From Paludibacter propionicigenes WB4 (GTDB taxonomy: Bacteria > Bacteroidota > Bacteroidia > Bacteroidales > Paludibacteraceae), in the NCBI RefSeq assembly GCF_000183135.1, contig NC_014734.1, positions 1,550,001 through 1,614,000 of the forward strand: a DNA stretch of 64,000 nucleotides. The letters run 5' to 3'. This document shows, in pieces, positions 45,494 through 54,294 of this stretch (position 1 is the first letter of the stretch; every line of letters starts with the position of its first letter). The notes under the pieces were generated by a model. It did no database searches, was not told the origin of the DNA, and was given only the letters and a program-made list of their open reading frames with translations. The position numbers and the translations under genes are program-made.

Positions 45494-46567
45494 TTATAAA
45501 ATATTTATTATCTCTTTTGCAATCATTGCCGAAGCACTACCATTGCCAAATAACTCTACCGAAAAATCTGAAGTTTTCCTTGAAAAAACTTCTAAAGCTT
45601 CCTTCATTTTCTCTTTATTGCTCCCCACCAATGTGCTGAAACCGTTCTCAACCAATTCTATCCATTCAGTTTGCTCACGTAAAATTATACAATGTTTTCC
45701 AAAGAAAAAAGCCTCCTTTTGAACTCCACCACTATCGGTAATAACCAACTCACTCTTTTTCATCAACATAATCATATCCAAATAACCTACCGGATCAATC
45801 GTAATAAAGTTGGGCAAGCTATATTGTTGAGCTAGAATTTGTCTTGTTCGCGGATGAAGAGGTACCACAACCGGTATTTGTTTATGAATCTCATTTAAAC
45901 CCGCTATGATATTCCTGAGCGTTTCGGGCGAATCAGTATTCTCTTGTCTGTGAATTGTTGCCAGTATAAATTTCTTTACTCCGATACGCCTTAAAATATC
46001 TGATTTTAACTGCGCTTTCTCTCCATAATACAGCGATGCATCTTTCATTACATCACCAGAATTGAAAATATGCACCGGCAACTGATTAAATCCTTCTTTC
46101 TCCAGATTATCAACTGCAGTCGTCGTGGGACAAAAAAGAATATTTGAAATTCTGTCTGTCAAAACACGATTTACCTCTTCGGGAGCCGACATGTTATTCG
46201 TTCTCAGACCTGCCTCTACGTGAATTACCGGTATGTTTAGTTTAGCACCAGCCATAGCACCGGCCAATGTAGAGTTGGCATCTCCATAAACCAAAACAGC
46301 ATCAGGTTTCTCAATTTGCAATATCTTTTCGATCTTCTCGAGCATTCGCCCTGTCATGGCTCCATGCGGCAACGAATGAATATCAAGATGATATGCAGGC
46401 TTGGGTATTTCCATCTCATCGAAAAAAATGGCGGACATGTTGGCATCAAAATGCTGACCCGTATGAATGATCAACTCATTAACTCCTAACAGTTTAAACT
46501 GTCTACTTAACATAGCAGCTTTGATAAACTGAGGGCGGGCACCAACTACCGTTACAATTTTTTTCAT
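45494..46567 (-). CDS. wecB: UDP-N-acetylglucosamine 2-epimerase (non-hydrolysing)
   Basis: A 357-residue GT-B-fold epimerase that converts UDP-GlcNAc to UDP-ManNAc. The opening VTVVGARPQFIKAAML and IHTGQHFDANMS, then VYGDANSTLAGAMAGAKLNIPVIHVEAGLRT (near residue 95-130) and PEEVNRVLTDRIS are the conserved active-site stretches. HRQENTD near residue 214 and TDSGGVQKEA near 276 complete it. A WbpI-type 2-epimerase acting on a diacetamido sugar is an alternative. The start overlaps the upstream GT4 stop by 4 bp (ATGA). No UDP-ManNAc dehydrogenase is in the window. Confidence 0.92.
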   Translation of the reverse strand: MKKIVTVVGARPQFIKAAMLSRQFKLLGVNELIIHTGQHFDANMSAIFFDEMEIPKPAYHLDIHSLPHGAMTGRMLEKIEKILQIEKPDAVLVYGDANSTLAGAMAGAKLNIPVIHVEAGLRTNNMSAPEEVNRVLTDRISNILFCPTTTAVDNLEKEGFNQLPVHIFNSGDVMKDASLYYGEKAQLKSDILRRIGVKKFILATIHRQENTDSPETLRNIIAGLNEIHKQIPVVVPLHPRTRQILAQQYSLPNFITIDPVGYLDMIMLMKKSELVITDSGGVQKEAFFFGKHCIILREQTEWIELVENGFSTLVGSNKEKMKEALEVFSRKTSDFSVELFGNGSASAMIAKEIINIL

Positions 46568-47859
46568 AGAGAATTCAGTAATAATGCAAGTTCTCCGGTG
46601 AGCGATCGCCGGGAGAATTTTTCAACAGATTCAGTTTGAACCACCAAAGTATTAGACTTATAACGAGCATAATAATCCAGTATTGCTTTTTCTGTAGCCA
46701 CCTCGTCTGAGAAACCAACCATTATTCCAGCTCCGGTATCGTTGAGCACACGTGCAGCATCTCCATCGGTAGGACCAATTGCCAGAATAGGACGTTTAGA
46801 GGCCAAGTATTCGTAGAATTTTCCGGTAAGAATTCCATTGGCATTAGGAGATTGGTTAATAAGCAAAAGCAAAAGCTGAGAAGACTGTTGCTTTGCAATA
46901 GCTTCGCTATGCGACAGATAATCAATCTTTTTCAAATTTTCCTGAAGGTTGTATTCCCTGATTGATTCTAACACAGAGAAATCAACTTTACCAACCAGTT
47001 GTATTTGCAAGTCAGCCCTGAATTCCGGTTGATCTGCACATATTTTACTCAGCACTTTCCACACAGTTTGTGGATTTCGGGCTGCATTTAAAGTTCCGAT
47101 ATGTGATATTGAAAATTTCTCATCAAGTTGAACAGCAACTTGTTTAACGTCCGATTCATCATATCCGTTAGATATTACCTGAATTCGCTTAGGCCTCATC
47201 TGTTCAAATTCTTTCATCCAGCCTTCGGATACAGTCGCCATACTATCCGCGCGTCGTACTACCTTTTTCTCTAAACGACGATGAATTTTATCAGCCAGCC
47301 ATGTCAGATTTAATTCTTTATAAAAATCAATATTCGTCCACGGATCGCGGAAATCGGCAATCCATGGCAAATCCGGCAAATTTTTCTTCACTCCCAATCC
47401 AATCAGGTGCATCGAATGGGGTGGTCCGGTGGTTATTATGGCATCAACAGGATTTTCTTTTAAATATCCTGTCAGGTACTTAACCGATGGTTTAATCCAG
47501 AACCGACGGGGATCGGGAATCAGAAAATTTCCGCGTATCCAGATAGAAAGTTTTTCCTTCCATCCCTGTTTTTTATTTTCCGAAATAAATGCAGCATTTA
47601 TCGGCTCATTTTTCCCTTTACTGGTCAGCTTCCTGTACACATTGTAAGGTTCCCAAATAGGTGTTTTTATCACTGTCAATCCTTCCGGCAGATCTTTTTC
47701 AAAAGATTTGTCGATGGATGGGAACTCGGGATTTTCGGGAGTGTATATGATGGGCTCCCAACCAAAATCGCGAAGGTATTTGGTAAACTTCAGCCAACGT
47801 TGAACACCGGCACCTCCACTGGGAAACCAATAATATGTGACAATGAGAACTTTTTTCAT
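46564..47859 (-). CDS. glycosyltransferase family 4 (GT4-like)
   Basis: A 431-residue GT-B protein: VLIVTYYWFPSGGAGVQRWLKF at the N-terminus, WIADFRDPWTNIDFY near residue 165, ISNGYDESDV near 238, and a C-terminal NGILTGKFYEYLASKRPILAIG that serves the usual donor region. The D-F-R-D-P-W motif marks a GT4-like subgroup seen in polysaccharide clusters. Specificity unknown. Co-translated with wecB (4-bp overlap). Confidence 0.85.
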   Translation of the reverse strand: MKKVLIVTYYWFPSGGAGVQRWLKFTKYLRDFGWEPIIYTPENPEFPSIDKSFEKDLPEGLTVIKTPIWEPYNVYRKLTSKGKNEPINAAFISENKKQGWKEKLSIWIRGNFLIPDPRRFWIKPSVKYLTGYLKENPVDAIITTGPPHSMHLIGLGVKKNLPDLPWIADFRDPWTNIDFYKELNLTWLADKIHRRLEKKVVRRADSMATVSEGWMKEFEQMRPKRIQVISNGYDESDVKQVAVQLDEKFSISHIGTLNAARNPQTVWKVLSKICADQPEFRADLQIQLVGKVDFSVLESIREYNLQENLKKIDYLSHSEAIAKQQSSQLLLLLINQSPNANGILTGKFYEYLASKRPILAIGPTDGDAARVLNDTGAGIMVGFSDEVATEKAILDYYARYKSNTLVVQTESVEKFSRRSLTGELALLLNSL

Positions 47860-47883
47860 GAAAATAATTTATTCAATAAAACA

Positions 47884-48669
47884 TTATTGTACATCAACAA
47901 GATAGTATCCACAGGTTGACACAAAATTCCGGAAATAAGGAATTTTACCCAATATTTGTGGAAGTGTCCGCGGCTTTAATCCAAATTTCACCTCGTAATT
48001 TGGATTGATAAAATACAAGGTTTTCTTCAAAACACGATACTTGTTTTTCGCTAGCAATCGCTCAAATCGCTCCAGGCTTATTCCAGTTTCTTTGATTTCA
48101 AGCAATGCAGTTATTTTTCCATCAGTCTCTCCAAACATTTTTAAAACCGCTTTGTATAAAGCAACAGGCAATAAATGAAAATATGGCAAAAGCGATAAAA
48201 ATTTACTCACGCAAATTTGCTGATGACCTCCAAACGGATTTTGCCAGGGAGGAAATGCAAAGAAAACAACGGCATTGGGAGCAATAAGATTCTTAAGCAG
48301 AGATAAAAACTTATCCTGGTCATGTATATGCTCAATTACATCACGGATAATGACAATATCAAACTGATGATCAAACTCGTTCGTTTTATAGATATCTTCG
48401 CTTATCAGTCTTATATTGTCTGAAAATGGGTGAGACGCATAATATGCGTTTCCCTTTTCTATTTTGGGAGCACTAAAATCAACGCCAACGCACTTACAAC
48501 CCAAATCCAGAAACGGTTTCAAATTTCCGGCTTCGCCACAACCAATTTCCAACACATGCAACGCACTATCAATTGGTTTAAGCTCCTGAATAAATGGAAC
48601 AATATATTTCTGTGTTGTAAAAATTTGTTCGTTTATATACTGTAATGGGTCAGAGTAACGTTTTTGCAT
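47884..48669 (-). CDS. class I SAM-dependent methyltransferase
   Basis: A 261-residue methyltransferase. The SAM-binding motif HVLEIGCGEAGNLKPFLDLGC is near residue 38, FDIVIIRDVIEHIHDQDKFL near 105 gives motif II, and FFAFPPWQNPFGGHQQ is the product-domain segment. It starts 6 bp after gltX, so it shares that transcript. Target unknown; probably a saccharide in this cluster. Confidence 0.85.
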   Translation of the reverse strand: MQKRYSDPLQYINEQIFTTQKYIVPFIQELKPIDSALHVLEIGCGEAGNLKPFLDLGCKCVGVDFSAPKIEKGNAYYASHPFSDNIRLISEDIYKTNEFDHQFDIVIIRDVIEHIHDQDKFLSLLKNLIAPNAVVFFAFPPWQNPFGGHQQICVSKFLSLLPYFHLLPVALYKAVLKMFGETDGKITALLEIKETGISLERFERLLAKNKYRVLKKTLYFINPNYEVKFGLKPRTLPQILGKIPYFRNFVSTCGYYLVDVQ

Positions 48670-48675
48670 TGGAAA

Positions 48676-50196
48676 TCAAATATTTATTGTATTTACAGCT
48701 CGTTCAAGTCTCGCTATCGTTTCATCCTTTCCAAGCAATGCTATGATATCAAACATATGAGGACCCTTTGGCTCGCCGACAATCGACAACCGAAACGCAT
48801 TCATTACACCCCCAAGATTATATTCTTTTTCTGTAATCCAGTCTTTCACAATTCTTTCTGTTTCTTCCGGCGTAAATTCGCTGATAGCTTTCAATACAGA
48901 GACCAATTCGGTCATTTGCGCCGGAGTTTCAGCCTTCCAGCGCTTTTGAATTGTTTTAGCATCATATTCGACTGGTGCTACGAAGAAGAAACTTGACTGA
49001 TTCCAAAGCTCTGTTACAAAATTGGCACGCTCTTTTACCAAACTCACTATCTTAACTACTTTGTCCAGCGCAACAGAAATTCCTTTTTCCTTCAATATAT
49101 TCTGATAAATATCAGCAATCTCGTCATTGGATTTCAGCTGTAGATATTTATGATTAAACCATTTTCCTTTTTCATAATCGAATTTCGCCCCACTCTTACT
49201 TACGCGGTCCAGCGAGAACTGATCAATTAATTCCTTCATGGAAAATATCTCCTGTTCGGTGCCTGAGTTCCATCCCAATAACGAAAGAAAATTGACTACG
49301 GCTTCAGGAAAATATCCCGCTTCGCGGTAACCCGAAGAAGTTTCGCCCGTTTTTGGATCTTTCCAGTTTAACGGAAAAACAGGGAATCCCAGTCGGTCGC
49401 CATCGCGTTTGCTTAGTTTACCGTTTCCATCCGGCTTGAGTAACAACGGCAAATGCGCAAACTGAGGCATAACATCCGTCCAACCCAAATAACGATACAG
49501 CAAAACATGCAATGGTGCTGAAGGTAACCACTCTTCACCTCTGATTACATGAGAGATTTCCATCAAATAATCATCAACAACGTTAGCCATATGATATGTA
49601 GGCAGTTCGTCAGAAGATTTAAACAAAACCTTGTCATCAATAATCGAGGAGTTAATCACCACCTCTCCCCTGATAAGATCCTGCACTTTAATATCTTCGT
49701 TGGGTTCTATTTTTATACGAACCACATACTGGTCACCATTTTCAATACGACTTTGAACTTCCGTTGCAGAAAGAGTCAGAGAATTAGTCATCATACCACG
49801 TGTTGACGCATCATATTGGAAATTTGAAATTTCTGATCGTTTTGCGTCTAATTCTGCCGGAGTATCAAAAGCAATATAAGCCAAGCCCGCGCTCAGCAGC
49901 TGTTCTACATACTTACGATAAATAGCTTTACGCTCACTCTGGCGATATGGAGCATGAGGACCCTGTGCATTACAGCCTATTCCCTCGTCAATACCAATAC
50001 CCAACCAGTTGAGCGATTCTATAATATAATCTTCAGCACCCGGCACAAACCTGGCCGAATCAGTATCTTCAATGCGGAGCAACATATCTCCGCCGTGTTT
50101 TTTTGCAAATAAATAATTATACAACGCGGTACGAACTCCGCCAATGTGTAATGCTCCTGTAGGACTGGGTGCAAAGCGCACTCTCACTTTTCTCAT
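48676..50196 (-). CDS. gltX: glutamyl-tRNA synthetase
   Basis: A 506-residue class Ib synthetase. The HIGH motif is [22 protein letters not shown] near residue 8. The KMSKS equivalent is [16 protein letters not shown] near residue 255. The anticodon-binding C-terminus is the GluRS alpha-helix cage type. It makes Glu-tRNA-Glu for protein and tetrapyrrole synthesis. It heads the long minus-strand unit of polysaccharide genes that starts 6 bp downstream. A -7 box TATTTTTG lies at 50260-50267. Confidence 0.96.
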   Translation of the reverse strand: MRKVRVRFAPSPTGALHIGGVRTALYNYLFAKKHGGDMLLRIEDTDSARFVPGAEDYIIESLNWLGIGIDEGIGCNAQGPHAPYRQSERKAIYRKYVEQLLSAGLAYIAFDTPAELDAKRSEISNFQYDASTRGMMTNSLTLSATEVQSRIENGDQYVVRIKIEPNEDIKVQDLIRGEVVINSSIIDDKVLFKSSDELPTYHMANVVDDYLMEISHVIRGEEWLPSAPLHVLLYRYLGWTDVMPQFAHLPLLLKPDGNGKLSKRDGDRLGFPVFPLNWKDPKTGETSSGYREAGYFPEAVVNFLSLLGWNSGTEQEIFSMKELIDQFSLDRVSKSGAKFDYEKGKWFNHKYLQLKSNDEIADIYQNILKEKGISVALDKVVKIVSLVKERANFVTELWNQSSFFFVAPVEYDAKTIQKRWKAETPAQMTELVSVLKAISEFTPEETERIVKDWITEKEYNLGGVMNAFRLSIVGEPKGPHMFDIIALLGKDETIARLERAVNTINI

Positions 50197-50259
50197 TAAA
50201 CAGTTTTTTAGTTGAAAATCACTTTTCTATAACGAAAAGTATAAGTTGAATTTGAATTG

Positions 50260-50267
50260 CAAAAATA
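50260..50267 (-). promoter_or_regulatory. -7 box for gltX and the polysaccharide unit
   Basis: Minus strand TATTTTTG, ~64 bp upstream of the gltX ATG, without a convincing -33. Confidence 0.45.
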
Positions 50268-50309
50268 GCAATTTTTACGAACATTATGAGGTTTTATACA
50301 CCATTCATT

Positions 50310-50356
50310 ATACAAATAAAAAACCTCCCGAGAATTCGGGAGGTTTTTTATTTGTA
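50310..50356. terminator. strong terminator after tsf
   Basis: ATACAAATAAAAAACCTCCC and its exact complement form a long perfect palindrome around GAGAATTC. It has A/T runs on both sides, ends the ribosomal unit and separates it from gltX. Confidence 0.93.
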
Positions 50357-50372
50357 TCTGTCAGTTTATATT

Positions 50373-51371
50373 TTATTCCTGATTCAAAGTTACACGTTTG
50401 AAAGCAACACAAGTTAACTGTTTTTTCGCAAGCAGTTCTTTTACTGTTATTTTTCCAGCTTCTTCACCACCACCTTCGTACTTTTGTTCTAAAAGGGTAT
50501 ATTCTTTGTAGAATTTTGCCATACGTCCAGCAGCAATACTGTTTACTTTCTGTTCTGGTAAAGTTGCAGATTTCTCTGCAGTAACAGTTGTTTTAATTTC
50601 GCGTGCTTTTGCAGCGTCCTCAGCTGTAATCCAGCCTTTAGCCATGTTTGATTCAATGTGGTTTTCGCTATCAACGTGAGCAGGATTGATACCCGCTTTT
50701 TTTAATGCAACTTCAACTTCCTTGGCAACAAGTTCGGTTTTGGTTTTTTCGATAGCCACAGCAAGCTCGTTATCTTTTACTTTTTGAGGCACTTCGGATT
50801 CATCAATAGCCACAGGCGCCATTGCTGCAATATGCATCGCCATACCACGTAAGGTTTCGTATTCGGCGTTTTCTTGAGCAACTGCCACCAATGTAGCAAG
50901 TTTGTTTCCCGGGTGAATGTAAGCAGAAGTAGTTCCACCCTGAACGAATTCATAGTAATCTAACTCCATTTTTTCGCCGGTAATACCTGAACGATCAGTG
51001 ATAACTTCAGAAATCACGCGACCATCGATAGTCAACGCTTTTAATTCATCCAGTGTAGTTGGTTTTGAAACCATCGCTGCATCAAGAACTGATTGAGTAA
51101 GTGCGATAAAGTCAGCATTCTTAGCCACAAAGTCTGTTTCGCATTTCAGTGCCAACACTGCAGCAAAACCACCATTAGCCGCTGCTAAAACACAACCTTC
51201 CGAAGCTTCACGATCGCTACGTTTTGCAGCTGTAGCCTGACCTTTTTTACGAATAATTTCAACTGCTTTTTCAAAATCACCTGCGGCTTCTGTGAGTGCA
51301 TTTTTGCAATCCATCATACCGGCACCAGTCATGGTACGCAATTTTGAAATTTCTGCCATTGTTACTGCCAT
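50373..51371 (-). CDS. tsf: elongation factor Ts
   Basis: A 332-residue nucleotide exchange factor for EF-Tu. It opens VTMAEISKLRTMTGAGMMDCKNALTEA, with the TGAGMMDCK motif invariant, followed by CETDFVAKNADFIAL. Length is longer than the ~283 of E. coli, as in other Bacteroidetes. Last gene of the rplM-rpsI-rpsB-tsf unit; ends at the strong terminator. Confidence 0.97.
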   Translation of the reverse strand: MAVTMAEISKLRTMTGAGMMDCKNALTEAAGDFEKAVEIIRKKGQATAAKRSDREASEGCVLAAANGGFAAVLALKCETDFVAKNADFIALTQSVLDAAMVSKPTTLDELKALTIDGRVISEVITDRSGITGEKMELDYYEFVQGGTTSAYIHPGNKLATLVAVAQENAEYETLRGMAMHIAAMAPVAIDESEVPQKVKDNELAVAIEKTKTELVAKEVEVALKKAGINPAHVDSENHIESNMAKGWITAEDAAKAREIKTTVTAEKSATLPEQKVNSIAAGRMAKFYKEYTLLEQKYEGGGEEAGKITVKELLAKKQLTCVAFKRVTLNQE

Positions 51372-51541
51372 AATTGTAATATTTTTTAAGAGCTCCTTAG
51401 ATACTCCAACAGAGTAACTATGAGCTTAGAGTTAATGTTTCTTATTGGAAAAAAACGAGTTACATGCTAATAATATAACCTGTAACTCGCCAATTTGTAT
51501 AGACAATCTTTTAAATCCCCTTAGAGATTCAGTGTTTGTCT

Positions 51542-52375
51542 TTATTCTTCTTCTTTGATGAATTTTTTAGCAACGTTAGCATTCAACGCTTCTTCATCTT
51601 CTTTTTGAGTTCTTGGTCTTTTTGAAATTCTTGATTTTGGTTCTTTCGCTACAGGAGCTTCAGCAGCTTCAGTATCGACTTTCTCCACCTTACGTTCTTC
51701 CAAACCTTCCTGAATGGCAGCAACCATTGCCGACAAAATTACGTCAACAGATTTTGTTGCGTCATCGTTAGCAGGAATTACAAAGTCAATATTGTTTGGA
51801 TTAGAGTTAGTATCAACAATTCCGAAAACAGGGATACCCAAACGTTGAGCTTCAAGAACTGCAATATGCTCTTTCATTACGTCAACAACAAAAAGTGCTG
51901 ATGGTAAGCGAGTCAGGTCTGCAATTGAGCCTAAGTTTTTTTCAAGTTTTTCACGTTGACGGGTAATTTGCAGTTTTTCTCTTTTAGAGATATTATCAAA
52001 AGTACCATCAGTTGCCATTTTGTCAATGGTGGTCATTTTTTTCACTGCTTTACGGATTGTAGGGAAGTTGGTTAACATACCACCAGCCCAACGCTCAGTA
52101 ATATATGGCATTCCAACAGCAGAAGCTTTATCAGCTACTACGTCTTTAGCTTGTTTTTTAGTTGCTACAAAAAGGATTTTACGTCCTGATTTTGCAATTT
52201 GTTTCAAAGCAGCGGCTGCTTCGTCAATTTTCACTACCGTTTTGTGCAAATCGATAATGTGGATGTCGTTACGCTCCATAAAGATGTAGGGAGCCATAGC
52301 CGGATTCCATTTACGTTTCAAGTGACCAAAGTGGCAACCTGCTTCTAATAATTCTTCGAAATTTGTTCTAGACAT
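51542..52375 (-). CDS. rpsB: 30S ribosomal protein S2
   Basis: A 277-residue uS2. It begins SRTNFEELLEAGCHFGHLKRKWNP, then YIFMERNDIHIIDLHKT and LFVATKKQAKDVV, with YITERWAGGMLTNFPTI near residue 93 and GIPVFGIVDTNSNPNNIDF near residue 188. The C-terminal ~45 residues are a basic-acidic tail. The gap to tsf is 170 bp. It follows rpsI by 182 bp, which carries a short A/T repeat (52520-52552). Confidence 0.97.
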   Translation of the reverse strand: MSRTNFEELLEAGCHFGHLKRKWNPAMAPYIFMERNDIHIIDLHKTVVKIDEAAAALKQIAKSGRKILFVATKKQAKDVVADKASAVGMPYITERWAGGMLTNFPTIRKAVKKMTTIDKMATDGTFDNISKREKLQITRQREKLEKNLGSIADLTRLPSALFVVDVMKEHIAVLEAQRLGIPVFGIVDTNSNPNNIDFVIPANDDATKSVDVILSAMVAAIQEGLEERKVEKVDTEAAEAPVAKEPKSRISKRPRTQKEDEEALNANVAKKFIKEEE

Positions 52376-52519
52376 TTTTGTTGTTTAAAATTGTTTACAT
52401 TCTGTGTAAATCAATCGCCGAGTAGCCATACAATGTATTTTGAGTCTCGGCAATTTAGATACTAAACCTGATTTATTTTAGATTGTCGATTTCAGACTGG
52501 AATATGCCGAAGCATAAAT

Positions 52520-52552
52520 CCAATCGTAAATCGTAAGTCGTAAATCGCAATA
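52520..52552 (+). repeat. short CGTAA(A/G)T repeat between rpsB and rpsI
   Basis: The run AATCGTAAATCGTAAGTCGT and on repeats an 8-base unit about three times. No function evident; comparable runs are common in Bacteroidetes intergenic DNA. Confidence 0.6.
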
Positions 52553-52557
52553 TAATA

Positions 52558-52944
52558 TTAACGTTTTGAGAACTGGAATCTCTTACGAGCTTTTGGTTGA
52601 CCCGGTTTCTTACGTTCCACTTCACGTGGGTCACGAGTCATAAATCCATCTGCTTTCAAAGCCGGTTTGTCTTCGGGATTGATTTTTACCAACGCACGGG
52701 CAATTGCTAAGCGCAAAGCTCCGGCCTGGCCATTGAAACCACCACCATCAAGATTTACTTTAATGTCATATTTTTCAACTACTCCTAATTTATTCAGAGG
52801 TTGTTTTACCACATATTGTAAAATTGGAGATGGAAAATATACGGAAATATCGCGTTTATTTATTGTAATTTGTCCGGTTCCTTCGCTTACGAAAATACGA
52901 GCTACAGCCGCTTTTCTTCTTCCTAAGGCATTTATTACTTCCAT
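52558..52944 (-). CDS. rpsI: 30S ribosomal protein S9
   Basis: A 128-residue uS9 with MEVINALGRRKAAVARIFV at the start, VDGGGF-like NLDGGGFNGQAGALRLAIARAL near residue 65, and the basic end REVERKKPGQPKARKRFQFSKR reaching the ribosomal P-site. Six bases downstream of rplM on the same strand. Confidence 0.97.
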   Translation of the reverse strand: MEVINALGRRKAAVARIFVSEGTGQITINKRDISVYFPSPILQYVVKQPLNKLGVVEKYDIKVNLDGGGFNGQAGALRLAIARALVKINPEDKPALKADGFMTRDPREVERKKPGQPKARKRFQFSKR

Positions 52945-52949
52945 ACTGA

Positions 52950-53405
52950 TTATTTAAGTGAGTTTAAATCGATTTGTTTTGGTTGCTGAGCTTGCATAGT
53001 GTGTTCCGCACCTGGGAATACATACAAATTGCCCAAAAGTTTATCTCCAAGGCGGTTTTTAGGCAACATACCTTTTACCACTTTCTTGATAAGTTTTTCA
53101 GAGCTTTTTGCCATCAATTTGGCTGGTGTAATTTCACGTTGTCCACCAGGATAGCCAGTGTGGCTAAGGTAAACGCGGTCGTTCCATTTGTTACCGGTCA
53201 ATTGAACTTTCTCTGCATTGATAAGAATCACATTGTCACCACAATCTACGTGAGGAGTGAAACTTGGTTTGTATTTTCCGCGCAAAAGTTTAGCAACTTT
53301 TGAGCCCATACGTCCCAACACCATATCGGTAGCATCCACTACTACCCATTCTTTCTGCGCTGTCGCTTTATTGGCAGAAATGGTTTTATAACTTAACGTA
53401 TCCAC
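52950..53405 (-). CDS. rplM: 50S ribosomal protein L13 (GTG start)
   Basis: A 151-residue uL13. I start it at the GTG of DTLSYKTISANKATAQKEW (53405), because uL13 of this phylum begins MDTLSYKTISANK. A longer frame reaching 53483 has non-homologous residues upstream. Core signatures: WVVVDATDMVLGRMGSKVAKLL, RGKYKPSFTPHVDCGDNVIL and YLSHTGYPGGQREITPAKL. It heads the rplM-rpsI-rpsB-tsf unit with a good promoter and a leader of about 130 bases. Confidence 0.95.
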   Translation of the reverse strand: MDTLSYKTISANKATAQKEWVVVDATDMVLGRMGSKVAKLLRGKYKPSFTPHVDCGDNVILINAEKVQLTGNKWNDRVYLSHTGYPGGQREITPAKLMAKSSEKLIKKVVKGMLPKNRLGDKLLGNLYVFPGAEHTMQAQQPKQIDLNSLK

Positions 53406-53542
53406 TTTATAAAAATGTTTTTTAATTAATAATTGAGTCGTTTCACTTGTTTCAATCAAATTTTGGAAGAGGCTAATCGGCACAAAATAGGATATTTACA
53501 CACAATAAAACGGACTATTACACTGTGATAATAAACGGACTG

Positions 53543-53572
53543 CAAAAATACTGTTTTTCTTTGGATTACCAA
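53543..53572 (-). promoter_or_regulatory. promoter for rplM-rpsI-rpsB-tsf
   Basis: Minus strand TTTGG with TTG at 53570-53572, then TATTTTTG at 53543-53550, spaced 19 bp. The predicted leader of ~130 bases to the GTG contains two copies of GTCCGTTT (around 53510 and 53540) and is a candidate for autogenous control. Confidence 0.75.
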
Positions 53573-53675
53573 ATAATTGAACATCTTTTTTTTAAACGCT
53601 ATTTTTCGACCGCCAGATGGTCGTTTTCATGAGGATTACGCAAAAAAAATAATCAGGTCGAAGAAAAATATTTAT

Positions 53676-53683
53676 TAAGTTTG
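53676..53683 (+). promoter_or_regulatory. -7 box directly ahead of the 3-methyladenine glycosylase
   Basis: TAAGTTTG matches TAnnTTTG and ends 4 bases before the ATG at 53688. If used, the mRNA would have almost no leader. No -33 match is seen. Confidence 0.4.
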
Positions 53684-53687
53684 CAAT

Positions 53688-54197
53688 ATGAAACTGAATA
53701 CTGATTTTTACACACAAGATGCCACGATTGTTGCCGAGAAATTACTGGGCAAAATTTTAGTGAGAGTCCATGACAACGGCGAAACGCAACGATACCGCAT
53801 AACCGAAACCGAAGCTTACATGGGTGCCGAAGACAAAGCCTGCCATGCCAGCAAAGGACGAACACCACGCACCGAAGTTATGTTTGCCGAAGGCGGCCGT
53901 GTGTACGTTTACCTTATTTACGGCATGTATTGGATGCTGAACGTTGTGACAGGGGAACTTAACCACCCGCAAGCAGTATTGATCAGAGCGATAGATAAAA
54001 TTGTAGGTTCGGGCAAAGTGGGACGCGAATTAAAGATTGACAAAAGCTTCTACGGTGAAAGCCTGACAGGATCAGCCCGAATATGGATAGAAGATGCTCC
54101 TGATGAAGTCATTTTCGAGACCGCACCACGCGTGGGGATTGACTATGCGGGAGATGAATGGAAAAATAAACCATGGAGATTTATTAGCAAGCGATAA
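53688..54197 (+). CDS. DNA-3-methyladenine glycosylase (AAG/MPG family)
   Basis: A 169-residue base-excision enzyme of the vertebrate MPG fold. LNTDFYTQDATIVAEKLLGKIL is the family start, ITETEAYMGAEDKACHA contains the catalytic Glu (Glu42), and VYVYLIYGMYWMLNVVTG and VLIRAID follow, with FETAPRVGIDYAGDEWKNKPWRF at the end. It is shorter than most (~200) because the middle loop is compact. It removes alkylated purines. No close partner gene; the MutS-like gene follows by ~100 bp with its own -7 box. Confidence 0.92.
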   Translation: MKLNTDFYTQDATIVAEKLLGKILVRVHDNGETQRYRITETEAYMGAEDKACHASKGRTPRTEVMFAEGGRVYVYLIYGMYWMLNVVTGELNHPQAVLIRAIDKIVGSGKVGRELKIDKSFYGESLTGSARIWIEDAPDEVIFETAPRVGIDYAGDEWKNKPWRFISKR

Positions 54198-54248
54198 AAA
54201 TAATCTGAACTCCAAACCTGATTTAGTTAACAGTTTCAAAATAATTTG

Positions 54249-54256
54249 TATCTTTG
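54249..54256 (+). promoter_or_regulatory. -7 box for the MutS-like gene
   Basis: TATCTTTG, an exact match, 46 bp before the ATG at 54295, and inside a longer open frame that starts earlier. It supports the later start. Confidence 0.6.
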
Positions 54257-54294
54257 CATTGTTATTTGAATATAAACTTGTCCGGACAATAACC

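Noticed and set aside
53406-53483. L13 with an N-terminal extension to 53483
   Set aside because: The extension is not conserved in kind, and the family start MDTLSYKT lies at the GTG at 53405.
54094-54294. MutS-like gene starting at 54094
   Set aside because: The extra part overlaps the glycosylase gene in another frame and contains the gene's own -7 box.
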